A program made the translations under genes and the position numbers. From positions 1 to 39,215 of the IMG/VR virus record IMGVR_UViG_3300037189_016545: DNA of 39,215 nt. One strand, given 5' to 3'. Shown here piece by piece: positions 8,871-18,600 of the stretch (within the stretch, counting starts at the first letter, position 1; each line of letters starts with the position of its first letter). Source of the DNA: a virus. The notes under the pieces are model-generated. The model made no database searches. It was given only the letters and a program-made list of their open reading frames with translations, and was not told the origin of the DNA.

Positions 8871-9286
8871 TCGCCGTGCAAAGCAAGCTCACGGGCGATC
8901 TGTCCGGCGCCTTGGCCGCCTTTGAAAAGCGCATCCAGGAACAAGTCGCCTTCGCCGGCGTCGCCGCCATGGCGCGCGTCATCGAAGCCGAGGTCGCACT
9001 GAACGTGTCCGGAGTCCGCCCCGGCATGCCCAAGGTAAAAACCGGAACGCTAAAAGGTTCCATCTATCGCGTTTATGCCGCCAAGCGTTCGACGGCGACG
9101 CGCAAAACCTACCACGTCGGCTGGAACAAGCGAAAAGCCCCGCACGGGCACCTGATCGAATTCGGCACCTCGCGCGCTCCAGCCTATCCATTCATGCGGC
9201 CGGCATTCGACCGCATCAACGAAGCCATCGCCGCCGGAAAAGCGCGCATGGCTCAGCGTTTCGACGAACTCAAGGCCGCATCATGA
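8867..9286 (+). CDS. HK97 gp10-like head-tail / tail protein
   Basis: The 139-residue protein of the HK97 gp10 family shows KVKTGTLKGSIY (about 49-60) and the signature GHLIEFGTSRAPAYPFMRPAF (about 85-105) that defines the family. It acts at the head-tail interface or in tail completion. I use ATG 8867, in an ATGA overlap with the previous stop, rather than the in-frame ATG at 8849, which would add MLEART. Confidence 0.9.
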   Translation: MIAVQSKLTGDLSGALAAFEKRIQEQVAFAGVAAMARVIEAEVALNVSGVRPGMPKVKTGTLKGSIYRVYAAKRSTATRKTYHVGWNKRKAPHGHLIEFGTSRAPAYPFMRPAFDRINEAIAAGKARMAQRFDELKAAS

Positions 9287-9639
9287 GCCTCGAATCCACC
9301 CTCTTCGACGCACTGAAAAACCTGGTCTCGAACCGCGTCTATCCCGACGTCGCCCCGGAACTGGTAACGCGCCCCTACATCACCTATCAGCAAGTCGGCG
9401 GCCAGGGCGTCAATTTCGTCGATAGCGCCACCGTGCCAAGCCGCAAGAACGCCCGCATCCAGATCAACACCTGGGCCGACACGCGGGCCGCCGCGGCCGC
9501 CCTGGCCCGCCAGGTGGAAGACACCCTGCGCGCCGTCAGCGCATTGCAGGCCACCGTGCTCGCCGCCCCGGTGGCCGTGTATGAGCCGGACACGCAACTG
9601 CGCGGCACGCATCAGGACTTTTCCGTCTGGTTCACGTAG
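9283..9639 (+). CDS. Tail completion protein (DUF3168 / gp17-like)
   Basis: The 118-residue protein matches the DUF3168 pattern: SLESTLFDALKNLVSNRVYPDVAPE at the start, RPYITYQQVGG, then ARIQINTWADTRAAAAALARQVEDTLRAV and a closing THQDFSVWF. It caps the tail tube at the head-proximal end. Joined to the preceding gene by ATGA at 9283. Confidence 0.88.
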   Translation: MSLESTLFDALKNLVSNRVYPDVAPELVTRPYITYQQVGGQGVNFVDSATVPSRKNARIQINTWADTRAAAAALARQVEDTLRAVSALQATVLAAPVAVYEPDTQLRGTHQDFSVWFT

Positions 9640-9723
9640 ACGCCGGCCCTCCCGGGCCTGGCGAGGATTGAAACATAACGCCCTTCTGGGCATCCGCAGC
9701 AAGCCGCTTCAGCTCAGCCCAAC

Positions 9724-9742
9724 GAGCCTGGCGGCTCTTTTT
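9724..9742 (+). terminator. Possible weak terminator before tail tube gene
   Basis: A 5-bp stem (GAGCC at 9724-9728, GGCTC at 9733-9737) with a 4-base loop and five T. It is weak but lies in the only sizeable gap (9640-9762) of the connector-tail block. The gap otherwise shows only a GC-rich hairpin near 9643-9663. Confidence 0.5.
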
Positions 9743-9762
9743 CTTCCCGAAAGGAGAACGTC

Positions 9763-10413
9763 ATGTCAGTCAGCCTTCCCAACGGCGCCATCGTCGAAAT
9801 CGCCGCCTCCTACGGCGACAGCAAAGCCATGTCCGCCATCACCAACGCCAACCCCGGCGTCGCCACGCTGGCGGCCTCGCACGGCATCATCGTCGGCGAC
9901 TACATGGAGATGATATCAGGCTGGTCGCGCCTCACCAACAAGATCGTCCGCGCCTCCGTGGTTGCCACCAACGATGTCTCGCTCGAAGGGCAGGACACCT
10001 CGCTCACCTCGATCTATCCGGCCGCAGGCGGCGCCGGCAGCATTCGGGAGATTTTGAGCTGGACGCAGCTCGCCCAGGTACTGTCCAGCAGCAGCAGCGG
10101 GGGCGAGCAGCAATTCAAGGACTACCAGTTCCTCGAGTCCGATTCGCAGCGCCGCATTCCCACCACCAAAAATGCCGCCGGCCTGAGTTTCAGCATCGCC
10201 GATGACAACACCCTGGCCGGCTACCTGCTCGCCAGCGCCGCCAATGATGACCGCCTGCCGCGTGCCGTGCGCATCACGCTGCCGTCCGGCGCCAAGCTGC
10301 TCTACAACTGCTACATCTCCCTCAACAAGACGCCGTCGCTCACCGTCAACGACATCATGGCCTGCGAAGTCACGATGTCCATGCTCGCCGAGCCCGTGCG
10401 TTACGCGACCTGA
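9763..10413 (+). CDS. Major tail tube protein
   Basis: The 216-residue protein should polymerise into the tail tube. It follows the tail tube protein pattern of lambda-like siphophages: N-terminal SLPNGAIVEIAASYG, a middle block (REILSWTQLAQVLSSSSSGG, about 94-113; KDYQFLESDSQRRIPT, about 118-133) and a C-terminal SLNKTPSLTVNDIMACEVTMSM. GAAAGGAG at 9749-9756 is a strong ribosome site, fitting a structural protein made in many copies. Confidence 0.88.
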   Translation: MSVSLPNGAIVEIAASYGDSKAMSAITNANPGVATLAASHGIIVGDYMEMISGWSRLTNKIVRASVVATNDVSLEGQDTSLTSIYPAAGGAGSIREILSWTQLAQVLSSSSSGGEQQFKDYQFLESDSQRRIPTTKNAAGLSFSIADDNTLAGYLLASAANDDRLPRAVRITLPSGAKLLYNCYISLNKTPSLTVNDIMACEVTMSMLAEPVRYAT

Positions 10414-10415
10414 TC

Positions 10416-10727
10416 GTGGGCAAGCTCACCCTGGCCGTCGCTCCGACCTTCAAGGCCAAGGTCGCCATTCCCGTCGCCGGCGGCGAGTCCGCCGACGTCG
10501 AGATGGTCTTCCGGCATCGCACCAAGTCCGCGCTCGATGCCTTCGTCGCCGCGCGGCCAGGCAAGACCGACGTCGACAGCTTCATGGAGATGGTGGAGGG
10601 CTGGGACCTGGCCGACGAGTTCGGCCCGGCCAACGTCGCGATCCTGCTGGAGAACTACATCGGCGCCGGCCTCGCCACCTATCGCACATACATCGAGCAA
10701 TTGGTGCAGACCAAGGTAAAAAACTGA
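10416..10727 (+). CDS. Tail assembly chaperone, short form
   Basis: The 103-residue upstream part of a tail assembly chaperone (lambda gpG analogue), which binds the tape measure before tube assembly. It starts at GTG 10416, two bases after the tail tube stop. The C-terminal SFMEMVEGWDLADEFGPANVAILLENYIGAGLATYRTYIEQL is typical of phage tail chaperones. Its last sense codons lie on the slippery heptamer A AAA AAC (10718-10724) immediately before TGA, so part of the ribosomes should shift -1 and make the long form. Confidence 0.85.
   Translation: MGKLTLAVAPTFKAKVAIPVAGGESADVEMVFRHRTKSALDAFVAARPGKTDVDSFMEMVEGWDLADEFGPANVAILLENYIGAGLATYRTYIEQLVQTKVKN
10718..10724 (+). promoter_or_regulatory. 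Programmed -1 ribosomal frameshift site
   Basis: The heptamer A AAA AAC fits the X XXY YYZ rule and is in register with the GTG 10416 frame (codons GTA AAA AAC TGA). After a tandem -1 slip, reading goes on as AAA AAA CTG in the DUF1799 frame. The stop codon directly after the heptamer may stimulate slippage. Confidence 0.82.
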
Positions 10728-11041
10728 AAGCCGCGGCTCGGGCGCTGTACTCGCCCGCGCCAAGCGAAGCCGAAGCCGCGGCTTTCGGTCTTACAGTCGA
10801 AGAAGCCAGCGGCCCGGCGGTGGAAGTCTGGCCGGACAACCTGCCCGCCGTCAACCTGCTGATTGCGATGGGCACGCAATGGCGCGTCGGCATGGCCGGC
10901 GCCACAGGCCTGGATTACACCCCGCTGCCGGTGGTTATGCGCCGGCTGCGCATCCCGCCTGCCGATCGGGATACGGTATTCGATGAACTGCGCATCCTCG
11001 AGGATGCGGCGCTGGAAACCATGAGGAGCACGAAGAAATGA
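10718..11041 (+). CDS. Tail assembly chaperone, frameshift extension (gpGT-like)
   Basis: This open frame lies in the -1 frame relative to the short chaperone and has no start codon of its own near its beginning. After slippage at 10718-10724 translation continues KKLKAAARALYSP and onward for about 105 residues, giving a fusion of about 208 residues. The extension contains NLPAVNLLIAMGTQWRVGMAGATGLDYTPL, the DUF1799 signature found in the same position in many siphophages. By analogy with lambda gpGT the fusion recruits the tail tube protein to the tape measure. The stop overlaps the tape measure start (ATGA at 11038). Confidence 0.82.
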   Translation, partial: KKLKAAARALYSPAPSEAEAAAFGLTVEEASGPAVEVWPDNLPAVNLLIAMGTQWRVGMAGATGLDYTPLPVVMRRLRIPPADRDTVFDELRILEDAALETMRSTKK

Positions 11042-13572
11042 GCGACGTCATCGGCCGCGGAATCATCGAACTGTCGGCCGACTCCAGCAAGGTCAACGCC
11101 GCGATCAACGATGCAAGGCGCTCCATCGCCGGCCTCGGCGAGGCCAGCGCCAAGAGTACCCAGGCTGCCTCGAATTCCATCGACCGCTATGTCACGCGCC
11201 TGCAAACGCAAGCCAAGACGCAGGGCCTGTCGACGCGCGAAACCGAGCTGTACAAGCTCGCCCTGCGCGGCGCCAATGATGAACAGTTGCGCGCCGCCAA
11301 TTCGGCGCTGAAGCTCACCGAGGCGCATCAACGAGGCGTCGCCATCGGCGAAAAGATCAGCGCCAGTTTCCTCGCCATCGGCGCTGCCGCCGTCGCCGGC
11401 CTTGGGGCGGCCTATGTCGCCTTCGACCAGTTGGTGAAAAAGGCCGGCAACTTCCAGGACATTGGCGAAAAAATCGGCGACAGCGCGGAGAATGTCGCCT
11501 CGCTTTCGGTTGCCGCTGCCACCGGCGGCTTTTCGATGGAATCGCTCGCCGCGGCATCGGTCAAGCTGACCAAAAACCTCACCGGCGTCGACGACGAATC
11601 CAAAGCCGCCGGCGCCGCCATCGTCGCGCTCGGCCTCGATCTGGAGAAATTCAAGGCCCTAGCACCGGCCGATCAGATGGAAACCCTCGGCAAGGCCCTG
11701 AACAGCTTTGCCGACGGCCCGCAGAAGACAGCAGTCGCCGTTGCCCTGCTCAGCAAATCCGGCGCCGAAGCACTGCCATTTCTCAAGGAACTTGGCGCCG
11801 AAGGCGGCCGCCAGGTCATCCTGACGCAAGCCCAGATCACCCTGGCCGACGAGTACTCGGACCGCCAGGCCAAGATGCGCGCGCAGATCGGCCTGCATGC
11901 TCAGGCCATCGCCGCCAACCTGCTGCCGGCGATGAACGATCTGACAACGACCATTGCCGATCTGGTGAAGGACCAAACCGTGGCGGCCACCGCCACCGAA
12001 ATCCTCAAGGCCGCGTTCTCCGGCGCCGTGATCGTATTCCAGACCATCGCCGTCCTCGGGTCCGAAGTGGGCCTCACCTTCCTCGCCGTCGGGCGCGAAA
12101 TCGCCGCCATCGCCGCGCAGCTTTATGCCCTGTCGCGCCTGGACTTTCAAGGTTTCACCGCCATTAGCGACGCGGTCAAGGAAGACGGCGAGCGCGCGCG
12201 CAAGGAAGTCGACAAGTTCCAGGCCCGCATCCTGGCCATCGGCACGCCGACGCTCCCCGGTGCGGCCGGGCCGGCAGCAGCGCCGAAGGTGGCGGATACG
12301 CGGCCGAAATTGAGCTTCGACGGCGCCAACAAGGCAGGCGCCGGCCAGGGCCAGGAAGCCAAGGCCCGCCTCGCCGCTGATCTCGACCAGATCAAGAAAG
12401 GCAGCGAAGCCCTGCTGGGCGCCTACGCCAATGCCGACAAGATCATGCAGGCACGCCGCGCCGCCGATCTGATCGACGAGCAGGACTACTACGCCGCGAA
12501 AAAGGGCTTCCTGCTCCTCAACAGCGCCGAACAAGAGCGCGCCCTGCAGGCGGAAATCACCCGCCTGCAGGCAGAAAAGCTGGTCGGCAAAGACAAGATC
12601 GACAACGCCCGCAAGATCGCCGACGCCCAGGCCCAGCTTGCCAAGGTGCGCGCCGACACCGTCGCCAGTGCCGAAGTGCTGGCCATCCAGGAAGAGGCCG
12701 CCAACCGCAAGATCGCCCAGTCCTACACCGAAGCCACCATAGCCGCACAAGCCTACCTTGACACCATCGCGCACCAGAACGCCCGCGCGGTCGCCGGCCA
12801 GGGGCAGGGCGCCAAGGCCCGCGAAGAGCAGGCCGGTCGCAACCAGATCGAAGACAAATTCACCGGCCAGCGCCAGGGCCTCGAGCGCGACCTGCGCCGC
12901 GGCCAGATCACCAAGGAAGAGTTCGACGTCTACCTGTCGATCGCCAAAGAGACGTATGCGAAGGAAGTCGAACTCTTCAACCAGCGCACCGCCGACATCA
13001 TCGCCAGCCAGGGCGACTGGAAAGTCGGCATGAGCGAAGCCATGGCCAACTACCGCGACGAGCTGGCGGATATCGCCAAGCGCACCGAAACCAGTATGAC
13101 GGGCGCCTTCAAGAGCATCGAAGGCGCGATGAGCGACTTCTTTTTCAACCCCTTTGACAAAGGCATCAAGGGGATGATCGCCAGCTTCGCCACCGCCATC
13201 CAGCGCATGGTCGCAGATGCCATCTCAGCCGATCTGATGCGGCATCTGGTGGGATCCGGTTCGGGGTCCGGCGCATCGAAGGGCCTGCTGGGCAGCCTGA
13301 TCGGCGCCTTCAGCGGCGGCGGCTACGGCGACCTCGCCGGCGTTGCCGCCGGCGTGCCGCAATTCGCGTCAGGAACCCCCTACGTGGCGCGCACCGGCCT
13401 GGCGATGATCCACCAGGGTGAACGCATCATTCCCGCCGAACAAAACCGCGGCGGTGGCCAAACGATCATCGTCAACGTCGGCGGCGGCGCCGCACCCGAC
13501 GTGCGCCGCGCCGCAGGGCAAGGCGCCCGCGAGGCCCTTGCCGCCTTCACGATGGCGCAGAGGTACTCCTGA
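11038..13572 (+). CDS. Tail tape measure protein
   Basis: The 844-residue protein sets tail length and is ejected ahead of the DNA. The N-terminus (GRGIIELSADSSKVNAAINDARRSI) is the classical tape-measure opening, followed by Ala-rich helices and a hydrophobic segment near residues 105-130. Residues about 440-640 form long charged coiled coils. The C-terminus resembles lambda gpH: MTGAFKSIEGAMSDFFFNPF, FATAIQRMVADAISADLM, then a Gly-rich stretch and RTGLAMIHQGERIIPAEQNR. At roughly 1.5 angstrom per residue a tail near 125 nm would be expected (inference). ATGA overlap upstream. Confidence 0.95.
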   Translation: MSDVIGRGIIELSADSSKVNAAINDARRSIAGLGEASAKSTQAASNSIDRYVTRLQTQAKTQGLSTRETELYKLALRGANDEQLRAANSALKLTEAHQRGVAIGEKISASFLAIGAAAVAGLGAAYVAFDQLVKKAGNFQDIGEKIGDSAENVASLSVAAATGGFSMESLAAASVKLTKNLTGVDDESKAAGAAIVALGLDLEKFKALAPADQMETLGKALNSFADGPQKTAVAVALLSKSGAEALPFLKELGAEGGRQVILTQAQITLADEYSDRQAKMRAQIGLHAQAIAANLLPAMNDLTTTIADLVKDQTVAATATEILKAAFSGAVIVFQTIAVLGSEVGLTFLAVGREIAAIAAQLYALSRLDFQGFTAISDAVKEDGERARKEVDKFQARILAIGTPTLPGAAGPAAAPKVADTRPKLSFDGANKAGAGQGQEAKARLAADLDQIKKGSEALLGAYANADKIMQARRAADLIDEQDYYAAKKGFLLLNSAEQERALQAEITRLQAEKLVGKDKIDNARKIADAQAQLAKVRADTVASAEVLAIQEEAANRKIAQSYTEATIAAQAYLDTIAHQNARAVAGQGQGAKAREEQAGRNQIEDKFTGQRQGLERDLRRGQITKEEFDVYLSIAKETYAKEVELFNQRTADIIASQGDWKVGMSEAMANYRDELADIAKRTETSMTGAFKSIEGAMSDFFFNPFDKGIKGMIASFATAIQRMVADAISADLMRHLVGSGSGSGASKGLLGSLIGAFSGGGYGDLAGVAAGVPQFASGTPYVARTGLAMIHQGERIIPAEQNRGGGQTIIVNVGGGAAPDVRRAAGQGAREALAAFTMAQRYS

Positions 13573-14441
13573 TGGCCTTCCTGGAAGAGCGTCTCCCCGT
13601 CGATATCAAGATGGGCGCCACCTATGCCGACGACTATGCCGTCGAAATCACGCGCACCAAATCCGGCGCCGAACACCGCCGGCTGATCCATCCCTATCCC
13701 CAGCGCAGTTACAACGTCGCCTATCTGGCGCGCACGCCCACGCTATGGGCCGCCATCCTCGCGCTGTACCACCGCGCCTATGGCATGTACGCGGGTTTCC
13801 GGGTCCGCGCCATGGATGATTTCTCGACCAATGCAGACGTCGGCACACCGACCCCCATCGATCAGCCTTCCCTGCTGGTCTCCGCCGGCGTCTATCAACT
13901 GCAAAAACAGTACGGCGCCGGCGCCACGCCGCTGTCGATCGGCCTGCCGGTGCGCACCCTGTTCAAACCCGTCGCCGGCACCGCCAAGGTCGCCGTCTCC
14001 GCCGTCGAGGTTGCTTCCGGCGGCTGGTCCATCGACACCACCACGGGCCTGGTCACCTTTTCCGCCAACAAGACCGGCGTCATCACCGCCATCACCAAGG
14101 CCGCCAGCGCGGTCATCTCCATCGCCGGGCACAGCTTCCTGGTGGGCGAATCTGTGCATATCGCCGGCGTCGTCGGCATGACCCAGATCAACGGCCTGCG
14201 CGCATTGATCACGGCGATCGCCGCCGGCGTGTCGATCACCGTCGCCATCGACAGCACGGGCTTTTCCAACTACACCAGCGGCGGCGTCGCCAACACCCGC
14301 CCGCAGACCGGCGAAGCCGTCACCGCCGGATGTCAGTTCGACATTCCGTTCCGCTTCAACAGCCGCGTCGACGTCGTGCACGCCGCCTATGACGTGCGCG
14401 AAACCCTCGACATCGAAATCGTCGAACTGCTCAACCCATGA
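13572..14441 (+). CDS. Tail tip protein, DUF2460 family
   Basis: The 289-residue protein has the DUF2460 frame: FLEERLPVDIKMGATYADDYAVEITRTKSGAEHR at the start and QFDIPFRFNSRVDV near the end. Such proteins sit at the distal tail. Residues about 190-245 (SIAGHSFLVGESVHIAGVVGMTQING to TSGGVANT) form a separate small domain recurring in phage tail and capsid proteins, here inserted before the conserved C-terminal part. Start ATG 13572 shares one base with the tape measure stop (TGATG). Confidence 0.87.
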   Translation: MAFLEERLPVDIKMGATYADDYAVEITRTKSGAEHRRLIHPYPQRSYNVAYLARTPTLWAAILALYHRAYGMYAGFRVRAMDDFSTNADVGTPTPIDQPSLLVSAGVYQLQKQYGAGATPLSIGLPVRTLFKPVAGTAKVAVSAVEVASGGWSIDTTTGLVTFSANKTGVITAITKAASAVISIAGHSFLVGESVHIAGVVGMTQINGLRALITAIAAGVSITVAIDSTGFSNYTSGGVANTRPQTGEAVTAGCQFDIPFRFNSRVDVVHAAYDVRETLDIEIVELLNP

Positions 14442-15268
14442 AATCCGCCGTCGCCGATCGCCGTTACAGGGTTTTCTGCCTGCGCATCGTGCCCGTCACC
14501 GGCTCGCCGATCTACCTGACGCGCCACCCGCGAGACTTGACCATGAGTGGGCACACCTACCTGGCCGGATCCGGCTACGATTTCACCGGCTACAGCGCCG
14601 AAGCTGGTCTGTCCCCGGCGATGATCGACCTCGAGGGCGTGGCAGGCCTGGCCGGCATCGGTTACGACGAGATCGCCAGCGGCCTGTTGGACAACGCCCG
14701 CGCCTACCTGTTCGCCACCGCCTGGACGGCGCCCGTGGAAGACGAAGAGCCGATCGTCGCCAGCATCCTCGGCAAGACCACGCTGATGGACGGCCGGTAC
14801 CGCATCGAGGAAATGGCGCTGATTGATGCCCTCAACCAGTCTGTCGGCCGCACCTACACCCCGCAGTGCCCCAAGACGTTCGGCAGCCAGACCTACGCAG
14901 GCTGCATGAAAGCGCTGGGGCTGCTCACCGTCACCGGCGCCCTGTCGGCAGTCACCAGCAACAGCATCGTCCGCGATGCCGCGCGCGCCGAGGCCGCTGA
15001 CTACTTCGCCGCCGGCACGCTGCAATTCACCAGCGGCGCCAATGCCGGCCTGAAACCGCTGGAAATCAAACGGCATGAAGCCGACGGCACCCTCGAGGTG
15101 TTCGAGCCCTTCCACTACCTGCCGGTCATCGGCGACACCTACACGCTGATCCCCGGATGCCGCAAGCGCCTCGCCGATTGCCGCGACAAGTGGAGCAACG
15201 TGGTGAATTTCGGCGGGTTCTCGAACGTCCCGACCAGCTCGCAATACGCCGCGCGGGGCAGCAACTGA
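14438..15268 (+). CDS. Tail tip hub protein, DUF2163 / phage BR0599 family
   Basis: The 276-residue protein has a DUF2163 N-terminal half and a BR0599 C-terminal domain recognisable by its cysteines: CPKTFGSQTYAGC (about 149-161) and PGCRKRLADCRDKWSNVVNFGGF (about 240-262). The four Cys could bind a metal, as in lambda gpL-type proteins with an iron-sulfur cluster; that is an analogy, not proven. Joined upstream by ATGA and downstream by TGATG to the NlpC/P60 gene, the usual order DUF2460-DUF2163-peptidase-tip. Confidence 0.88.
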   Translation: MKSAVADRRYRVFCLRIVPVTGSPIYLTRHPRDLTMSGHTYLAGSGYDFTGYSAEAGLSPAMIDLEGVAGLAGIGYDEIASGLLDNARAYLFATAWTAPVEDEEPIVASILGKTTLMDGRYRIEEMALIDALNQSVGRTYTPQCPKTFGSQTYAGCMKALGLLTVTGALSAVTSNSIVRDAARAEAADYFAAGTLQFTSGANAGLKPLEIKRHEADGTLEVFEPFHYLPVIGDTYTLIPGCRKRLADCRDKWSNVVNFGGFSNVPTSSQYAARGSN

Positions 15269-15684
15269 TGCGTGCCGCCGACATCATCGCCGTGGCGCGC
15301 TCCTGCATCGGCACGCCGTTTCGCCACCAGGGCCGCATCCCTGGCGTCGCGCTGGATTGCGCCGGCCTGCTGATCGTGGTCGCGGAGACCGTCGGCGCGG
15401 AGCACCAGGACGTGACCGGCTACGGGCCAAACCCGAGCGGCGGCATGCTCGAGGCAGCACTGGATGCGCAGCCGGGGCTGGAGCGCGTATTGATCGCCCA
15501 GCGCCGCGCCGGCGACCTGCTGCTGATGCGCTTCGCCGTCGAGCCCCAGCACCTGGCCGTGTTCACCGGCGATACCATCATCCATGCGCACGCCAACGTT
15601 CGCATGGTCTGCGAGCACCGCCTCTCGGCCGTCTGGGCGGCGCGCATCGTGCGCGTCTATCGCTTTTTGGGCGTCGAGCCATGA
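15268..15684 (+). CDS. NlpC/P60 family tail peptidase
   Basis: The 138-residue cysteine peptidase is tail-tip associated (lambda gpK-like) and should cut murein peptides during DNA entry. The catalytic Cys is in ALDCAGLL (Cys 31). The partner His is in PQHLAVF (His 95), with a further His in IIHAHANVR (about 106-111). I start at ATG 15268 in a TGATG overlap; an upstream extension is open but reads through the previous gene's end. It ends in an ATGA overlap with the tip gene. Confidence 0.9.
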   Translation: MRAADIIAVARSCIGTPFRHQGRIPGVALDCAGLLIVVAETVGAEHQDVTGYGPNPSGGMLEAALDAQPGLERVLIAQRRAGDLLLMRFAVEPQHLAVFTGDTIIHAHANVRMVCEHRLSAVWAARIVRVYRFLGVEP

Positions 15685-18600
15685 GCGGAGGGCAGTTTAT
15701 TGGGGGGGTGGTCGGTGCGATTGGAGGTTTCTTCCTTGGTGGCGGCCCGATGGGCGCTCTCAAGGGCGCCATGTATGGTGCTCATATCGGTGGCTACCTC
15801 GACCCACCAAAAGGCCCGCACGTTGAGGGGCCGAGGCTGTCTGACCTCACGGTGCAGACCAGCACCTATGGCGCCGTCATCCCGCGCGGCTACGGCACAT
15901 TCCCCATCACCGGAAACGTGTTTTGGTTGGAAAACAATCTACTGAAGGAGGTACCCACTACCACATCAAGCTCCTCCGGGGGCAAGGGTGGTGGGGGTAG
16001 TAAGGCGACCCAGACAACCTATGCATATTATGCGACGTTCGCTGTCGGTTTGTGCGAGGGTCCCATCGCCGGCGTGCGCCGGATCTGGATTGGGGCCGAC
16101 CTGATCTATGATGCCGCCTCCAACGATGTCGCCTCGCTGGTCGCCAGCAACGCCGCGGCGGCGGGCTTCACCGTCCATCTGGGCACCGATAGCCAGCTTG
16201 CCGATACGCGCATGCAGGCCACACTTGGCATCGCCAATACGCCCGCCTATCGCGGCCTGGCCTACATCGTGTTTAACGATTTGGCATTGGCGCGCTACGG
16301 CGACAGCCTGGCCGGCGCACAGGTCCGCGTCGAGGTCGTCTCGGCCAGTAACGTCGCCACGTCGGCGCGGCTGCTGAGCGCCGGAGCGACGTATCCGCAG
16401 CGCGGATTTACCCGCACGCGCAATGTCAATGGCGTGCTGATGGGGATCGGCCTGTCCGCGGTGGCTACGCAGCACTACGTGGACCAGGCGACCATCCCGC
16501 CATCGGGCATCGTCACCCTGGCCAAATCCTCGCCCATCGGCCCCAACGCGCTGGGGTTTTACCCCGAGGTCGTTGCCAACCACCCCGGCCTGATCGTGGC
16601 CCTGACGGCCTATGCCGGCAGCCAGTTGGCCTGGTACAACGCCGACGGCGCCGAGATCGGCGACCGCATCACGATGGACAGCAGCGGCCCCATTTGGGAT
16701 TTTTCCACGGTCGCCTATCATGCCGCCTCCGATACCCTGTTATGCATCGGCGAAAGCACCCTGGGCATAGAGCGGTGCTGCGCAACGCGCGTCGGTAGTG
16801 GGTATTGGGATGTGGCCATCACCGTCGCCGATATGCCCGTGGAGTTCCTGGCGGTGTACGGCAGCTATGACGGCAACGTCTATGCGCGTGTGGGCACCAC
16901 AGAACTGTACCTGGTCGACCAGGCGTGGAACATCGTCGAGGGGCCGTGGACCTACCCGGCGAGTTATACGTTCATGGGCCGCGACGACCGCTATTTTTAT
17001 TTCTATGACGCCACGTTTGCCGCCAGCTACGTGCTCGTCGAAATGGAATTCGATGGATCCAATTACACACTGGGCAGCGCCGAGCAGATCGGCACCGGCG
17101 GCAGTTGGACCTATCACGGCTACATGGGCGGCCGCATCGTGTGGGTGTACGTGGCCTCGGCCGGATCCGGGTCGGCCGGGTCCAAATTCTACGCATTCAG
17201 TCCGTTGCCGGCCCAGCAGACCGAGCAGCTCGGCGCCATCGTCTCCGCCGAGATGCTCAAGAGCGGCCTGCTCGCCGGCGGCGACATCGATACCAGCGCG
17301 CTAACCCAGGCGGTGCGCGGCTACCGCATCGCCAGCGTCGCCGCGATCCGCTCGGCCCTCGAGCCTCTGATGGGCGCCTGGCCGTTCGATGTGGTTCAGC
17401 ACGGCTACCAGGTGCAATGCGTGCCGCGCGGCGGCGCCAGCATCGCCACCGTGCCGGCCAGCGACCTCGATGCCCGTGCCGCCAACCAGGCGCCGGGCGT
17501 GGCGGTCACCACCGTGCGCGAGATGGACACCGTGCTGCCGGCCCGCGTCACCCTCAAATTCCTCGACGCGGACCGGGAGTACAACGATAACGAACAGTAT
17601 GCCGAGCGCCTGAACACGCTGGCCGTCAACGTGTTGAGTCTCGACATGGCCATCGTGCTCACGGCTACCGAGGCCGCGCAGATCGCCGAGCGCCTGCTGT
17701 ACCTGTACTGGCTGGAGCGCTACGACGTCAGCCTCATGCTGCCGCCGACCTACAACCAGCTCGAGCCCGCCGACGTGATCACCGTCGACGCCGACGAGGG
17801 CACCTATGCGCTGCGCCTGACCAAAATCCACTACACGGCCGATGACCGCCTCGAATGCCAGGCCAAGTATCATTCGGCCGCCACCTACACCCCGACGGCC
17901 ATCGGCGAATCCGGCGCCGCGGTCTCGGGCATCATCGCCCTGGAAGGCCCGGCGTTTTTGCTGCCGCTGGATATCCCGTTGTTGCGCGACGCGGCCGACA
18001 GGGCGGGCTTTCCCGTGGCAATGGCGGGGCACACGTCGGCATGGTCCGGCGGCGTGCTGTACCAGACCACCGACGGCGGCCAGACCTGGCTGGCCGTGCA
18101 GGGATTCACCGGCCCTGGCGCGGTCACCGGCGTCGCCAGCGCCGCGATCGGTGCCGGGCGTACCGACCTGATCGACAAGAGCAGTGTGCTGCCGGTCGCG
18201 CTCAACAGCGGCACGTTGTATACCGTCACCGAAGCCGCGATGCTCAACGGCGCAAACCATTTCGCGTACGGCGCCCACGGCCGCTGGGAGATCATCGCCG
18301 CACAGAACTGCACGCTCCAGGGCGATGGCAGCTACATCCTGACCAACCTGCTGCGCGGTCGCGCCGGCACGGAATGGGCCTGTGGCCTGCACGGCGACTA
18401 CGACAGCCTGGTGCTGCTCGACTCGGCGGTGCTGCCGTTCCTGAGCACCAGCATCGATACCATCGGCACGGCCCGCACCTACCGCGTCGTCACCGTCGGC
18501 CAAACTCTCGCCGAGGTCGCCGACACGACATTTACCTATGCCGGCGTCAATCTCGAATGCCTGAGCCCGGTGTATCTCAACGGCAACCGCCACCCCAGCA

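Noticed and set aside
9666-9674. GATTGAAAC, the typical end of many CRISPR repeats
   Set aside because: It occurs once; no array of repeats or spacers surrounds it.
9640-9762. A further attC site in the gap before the tail tube gene (GCCCAAC at 9717-9723)
   Set aside because: No matching GTTRRRY partner or long palindromic core; only a short stem-loop terminator is visible.
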